Of a stretch of DNA of 6,972 bases, positions 5,523 through 6,972 are shown in pieces. The DNA is from Desulfuromonadales bacterium (GTDB lineage: Bacteria; Desulfobacterota; Desulfuromonadia; Desulfuromonadales; BM103): positions 1 to 6,972 of the forward strand of contig DAOVNV010000132.1 of the NCBI GenBank assembly GCA_030630015.1, read 5' to 3'. How positions within the stretch are numbered: the stretch's first letter is position 1; each line of letters starts with the position of its first letter. Made by a program: the position numbers and the translations under genes. The notes beneath the pieces were generated by a model. That model saw only the letters and a program-made list of their open reading frames with translations. It ran no database searches and was not told the origin of the DNA.

Positions 5523-6578
5523 TTGAAAAAATTGGTAAAAGGCAACGAGGCAGTGGTGATCGGTGCTCTCGTCGCCGGCTGCGACGCCTACTACGGCTAC
5601 CCGATCACGCCGGCGAGTGAGATCGCTCACGCTGCCAGTGAATATTTTCTGCCGCTCGGCAAGGTATTTGTCCAGGCGGAGTGCGAAATCGGCGCCATCA
5701 ACATGGTGTTCGGCTCTGCCTCCGCCGGTCTGCGCACCATGACTGCCAGCTCCGGCCCCGGTATCAGCCTGAAGATGGAAGGGGTCTCCTACCTGGCGGG
5801 TGCACAGCTCCCCTGCGTCATCGTCGACGTGCAGCGGGTCGGGCCGGGACTCGGCAACATCGGTCCGGAACAGAGCGACTACTTCCAAGTGGTCAAGGGG
5901 GGCGGCCACGGCGACTACCGGACTATCGTCTTGGCCCCGTCCTCGGTCGAGGAGACCTACCGGATGACCATCGAGGCCTTCGACCTGGCCGACAAGTGGC
6001 GCACCCCGGTCTTCCTGCTCACCGACGCCACCCTGGGACAGATGATGGAGCCGATCGACATCAAGCAGGAACCGACCCACCGGACGGAAAAGCCCTGGGC
6101 GCTGACCGCCGAACCGGATAGCAACGACAACCTGGTCACCTCCATCTATCTTGATTTCGACGACATGGAGGCCCATATCGAGCGGCTGCACGAAAAATAC
6201 CGCCAGATCGGCGAGACCGAAGCGCAAGCGGAAGTTTACGGCGTGGGCGATCCGCAGATCGTCCTGACTGGCTTCGGCAGTGTCGGGCGGATGCTGCGCA
6301 GCGTCGTCGACGAGCTGAACGCCAGCGGTATCCGGGCCACGCTGATCCGGCCGCAGACCCTCTGGCCCTTCCCGAGCAAAATCTATCAGCAGACCGTCAA
6401 GCCAGGAGTCCCGGTGCTATCGGTTGAATTGAGCAAGGGGCAGTTTGTCGAGGATGTGCGCCTGACGCTGCCGAAACACCAGGTCACCTGGTTCGGCCGG
6501 GTCGGCGGCAACCTGCCGGAACTGGGAGAGCTGGTGGAACAAGCCGAGAAGTGTCTGCAGGAGGCTAGCAATGACTAA
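5523..6578 (+). CDS. vorB: 2-oxoacid:ferredoxin oxidoreductase, alpha subunit (VorB/KorA type)
   Basis: Alpha subunit, 351 aa, of an enzyme that reversibly converts 2-oxoacid + CoA + oxidised ferredoxin to acyl-CoA + CO2 + reduced ferredoxin. The N-terminal pyrimidine-binding domain (about residues 10-230) shows KGNEA (6-10), GYPITPASE (25-33), QAECEIGAINMVFGSASAG (51-69) with the conserved glutamates, TASSGPGISLKMEG (74-87) and LLTDATLGQ (165-173). Domain II (about 243-340) shows VLTGFGSVGR, RPQTLWPFP (276-284) and VELSKGQFVEDVR. Starting with KGNEA and lacking a fused gamma domain, it matches the roughly 350-aa VorB/KorA class. The start is TTG with a strong Shine-Dalgarno. The stop overlaps the beta-subunit start by 8 bp. 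The symbol follows common annotation; branched-chain specificity is not proven, and 2-oxoglutarate, pyruvate or aryl-pyruvate are alternatives. Confidence 0.92.
   Translation: MKKLVKGNEAVVIGALVAGCDAYYGYPITPASEIAHAASEYFLPLGKVFVQAECEIGAINMVFGSASAGLRTMTASSGPGISLKMEGVSYLAGAQLPCVIVDVQRVGPGLGNIGPEQSDYFQVVKGGGHGDYRTIVLAPSSVEETYRMTIEAFDLADKWRTPVFLLTDATLGQMMEPIDIKQEPTHRTEKPWALTAEPDSNDNLVTSIYLDFDDMEAHIERLHEKYRQIGETEAQAEVYGVGDPQIVLTGFGSVGRMLRSVVDELNASGIRATLIRPQTLWPFPSKIYQQTVKPGVPVLSVELSKGQFVEDVRLTLPKHQVTWFGRVGGNLPELGELVEQAEKCLQEASND
6559..6564 (+). promoter_or_regulatory. Ribosome binding site for the beta subunit inside the alpha gene
   Basis: AGGAGG, 6 nt before the ATG at 6571, is nearly ideal and lies within the last codons of the alpha subunit. 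With the 8-bp gene overlap it indicates coupled, stoichiometric translation of alpha and beta. Confidence 0.65.
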
Positions 6579-6972
6579 AGTATACGAGAAATCACCGGCC
6601 TTCTTCGACACCTTCGAACGCAAGCCGAGCATGCAGAAGACCACCCACTACTGCCCCGGCTGCGGCCACGGCGTCCTGCACAAGATCATCGCCGACCAGC
6701 TCGCCGAACTCGGTCTGCAGGACCAGACGATTATCGTCGGCCCGGTCGGTTGCGGCGTCTTCATCTACTACTACTTCGAATGTGCCAGCGTCTCGGCCGC
6801 TCACGGCCGCGCCTCGGCGGTCGCCACCGGCGTCAGCCGCGCCAACCCTGACAGCGTCACAATCTCCTATCAGGGGGACGGCGACCTGGCGGCGATCGGC
6901 ACCAGCAACGCGATTCACGCCGCCAACCGCGGCGAGAACATGATCGTCTTCTTCGTCAACAACAACATCTAC
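6571..6972 (+). CDS. 2-oxoacid:ferredoxin oxidoreductase, beta (thiamine pyrophosphate-binding) subunit, 3' end outside window
   Basis: Catalytic subunit that binds thiamine pyrophosphate/Mg and, in the family, a proximal [4Fe-4S] cluster; the first 134 residues are present and open to the window end. HYCPGCGHG supplies C28 and C31; further cysteines are C61 in VGCGVF and C71. The TPP motif begins at GDGDLAAIG (102-110) and ends at NNN (130-132), the usual GDG...NN spacing. The N-terminus MTKVYEKSPAFFDTFERKPSM is slightly extended ahead of the CPGCGH motif. It overlaps the alpha subunit by 8 bp and has a near-perfect ribosome binding site. A gamma subunit gene would be expected just downstream, beyond the window. 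Confidence 0.92.
   Translation, partial: MTKVYEKSPAFFDTFERKPSMQKTTHYCPGCGHGVLHKIIADQLAELGLQDQTIIVGPVGCGVFIYYYFECASVSAAHGRASAVATGVSRANPDSVTISYQGDGDLAAIGTSNAIHAANRGENMIVFFVNNNIY

Noticed and set aside
5388..6227. 279-codon minus-strand open frame
   Set aside because: Antisense shadow of the ferredoxin and oxidoreductase alpha genes; no domain recognised.

Overview
The window looks like ordinary chromosomal DNA of an anaerobic, GC-rich Gram-negative bacterium. The proteins most resemble those of Desulfuromonadales-type (Geobacter/Desulfuromonas/Pelobacter-like) Desulfobacterota. That placement is an inference from protein style and from a ferredoxin-linked 2-oxoacid oxidoreductase operon; no search was run. 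No mobile element, CRISPR array, tRNA or rRNA is visible.

Layout: (1) Positions 15-2633, minus strand, hold a full-length RNase E/G family ribonuclease. It has an intact catalytic half and a long, low-complexity C-terminal tail built from seven basic blocks set in acidic, Pro/Ala-rich spacers. (2) Positions 2634-3027 are a 394-bp divergent intergenic region. On the minus strand it carries a good -10 box and a leader of about 230 nt with several potential hairpins for the RNase gene. Next to these lie small dyad sequences that could be operators for either gene. (3) Positions 3028-6972, plus strand, hold a tight five-gene cluster. The genes encode an XRE-HTH/cupin regulator, an AMP-forming acyl-CoA synthetase, a small 2x[4Fe-4S] ferredoxin, and the alpha and beta subunits of a 2-oxoacid:ferredoxin oxidoreductase, the last cut by the window end. 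The junctions are a 12-bp gap, an 8-bp overlap, a 22-bp gap and an 8-bp overlap, which points to one transcript with translational coupling.

How the genes work together: the synthetase would activate a carboxylic acid to its CoA thioester. The oxidoreductase interconverts an acyl-CoA plus CO2 plus reduced ferredoxin with a 2-oxoacid plus CoA, and the small ferredoxin is its electron-carrying subunit. Together they could link a free acid and its 2-oxoacid (one carbon longer) in either direction: reductive carboxylation for amino-acid precursor synthesis, or oxidative breakdown of amino-acid-derived 2-oxoacids. The XRE-cupin protein is a plausible local regulator sensing a small acid or CoA-pathway metabolite. 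The substrate cannot be read from the sequence. The RNase gene is functionally separate and only shares the intergenic region.
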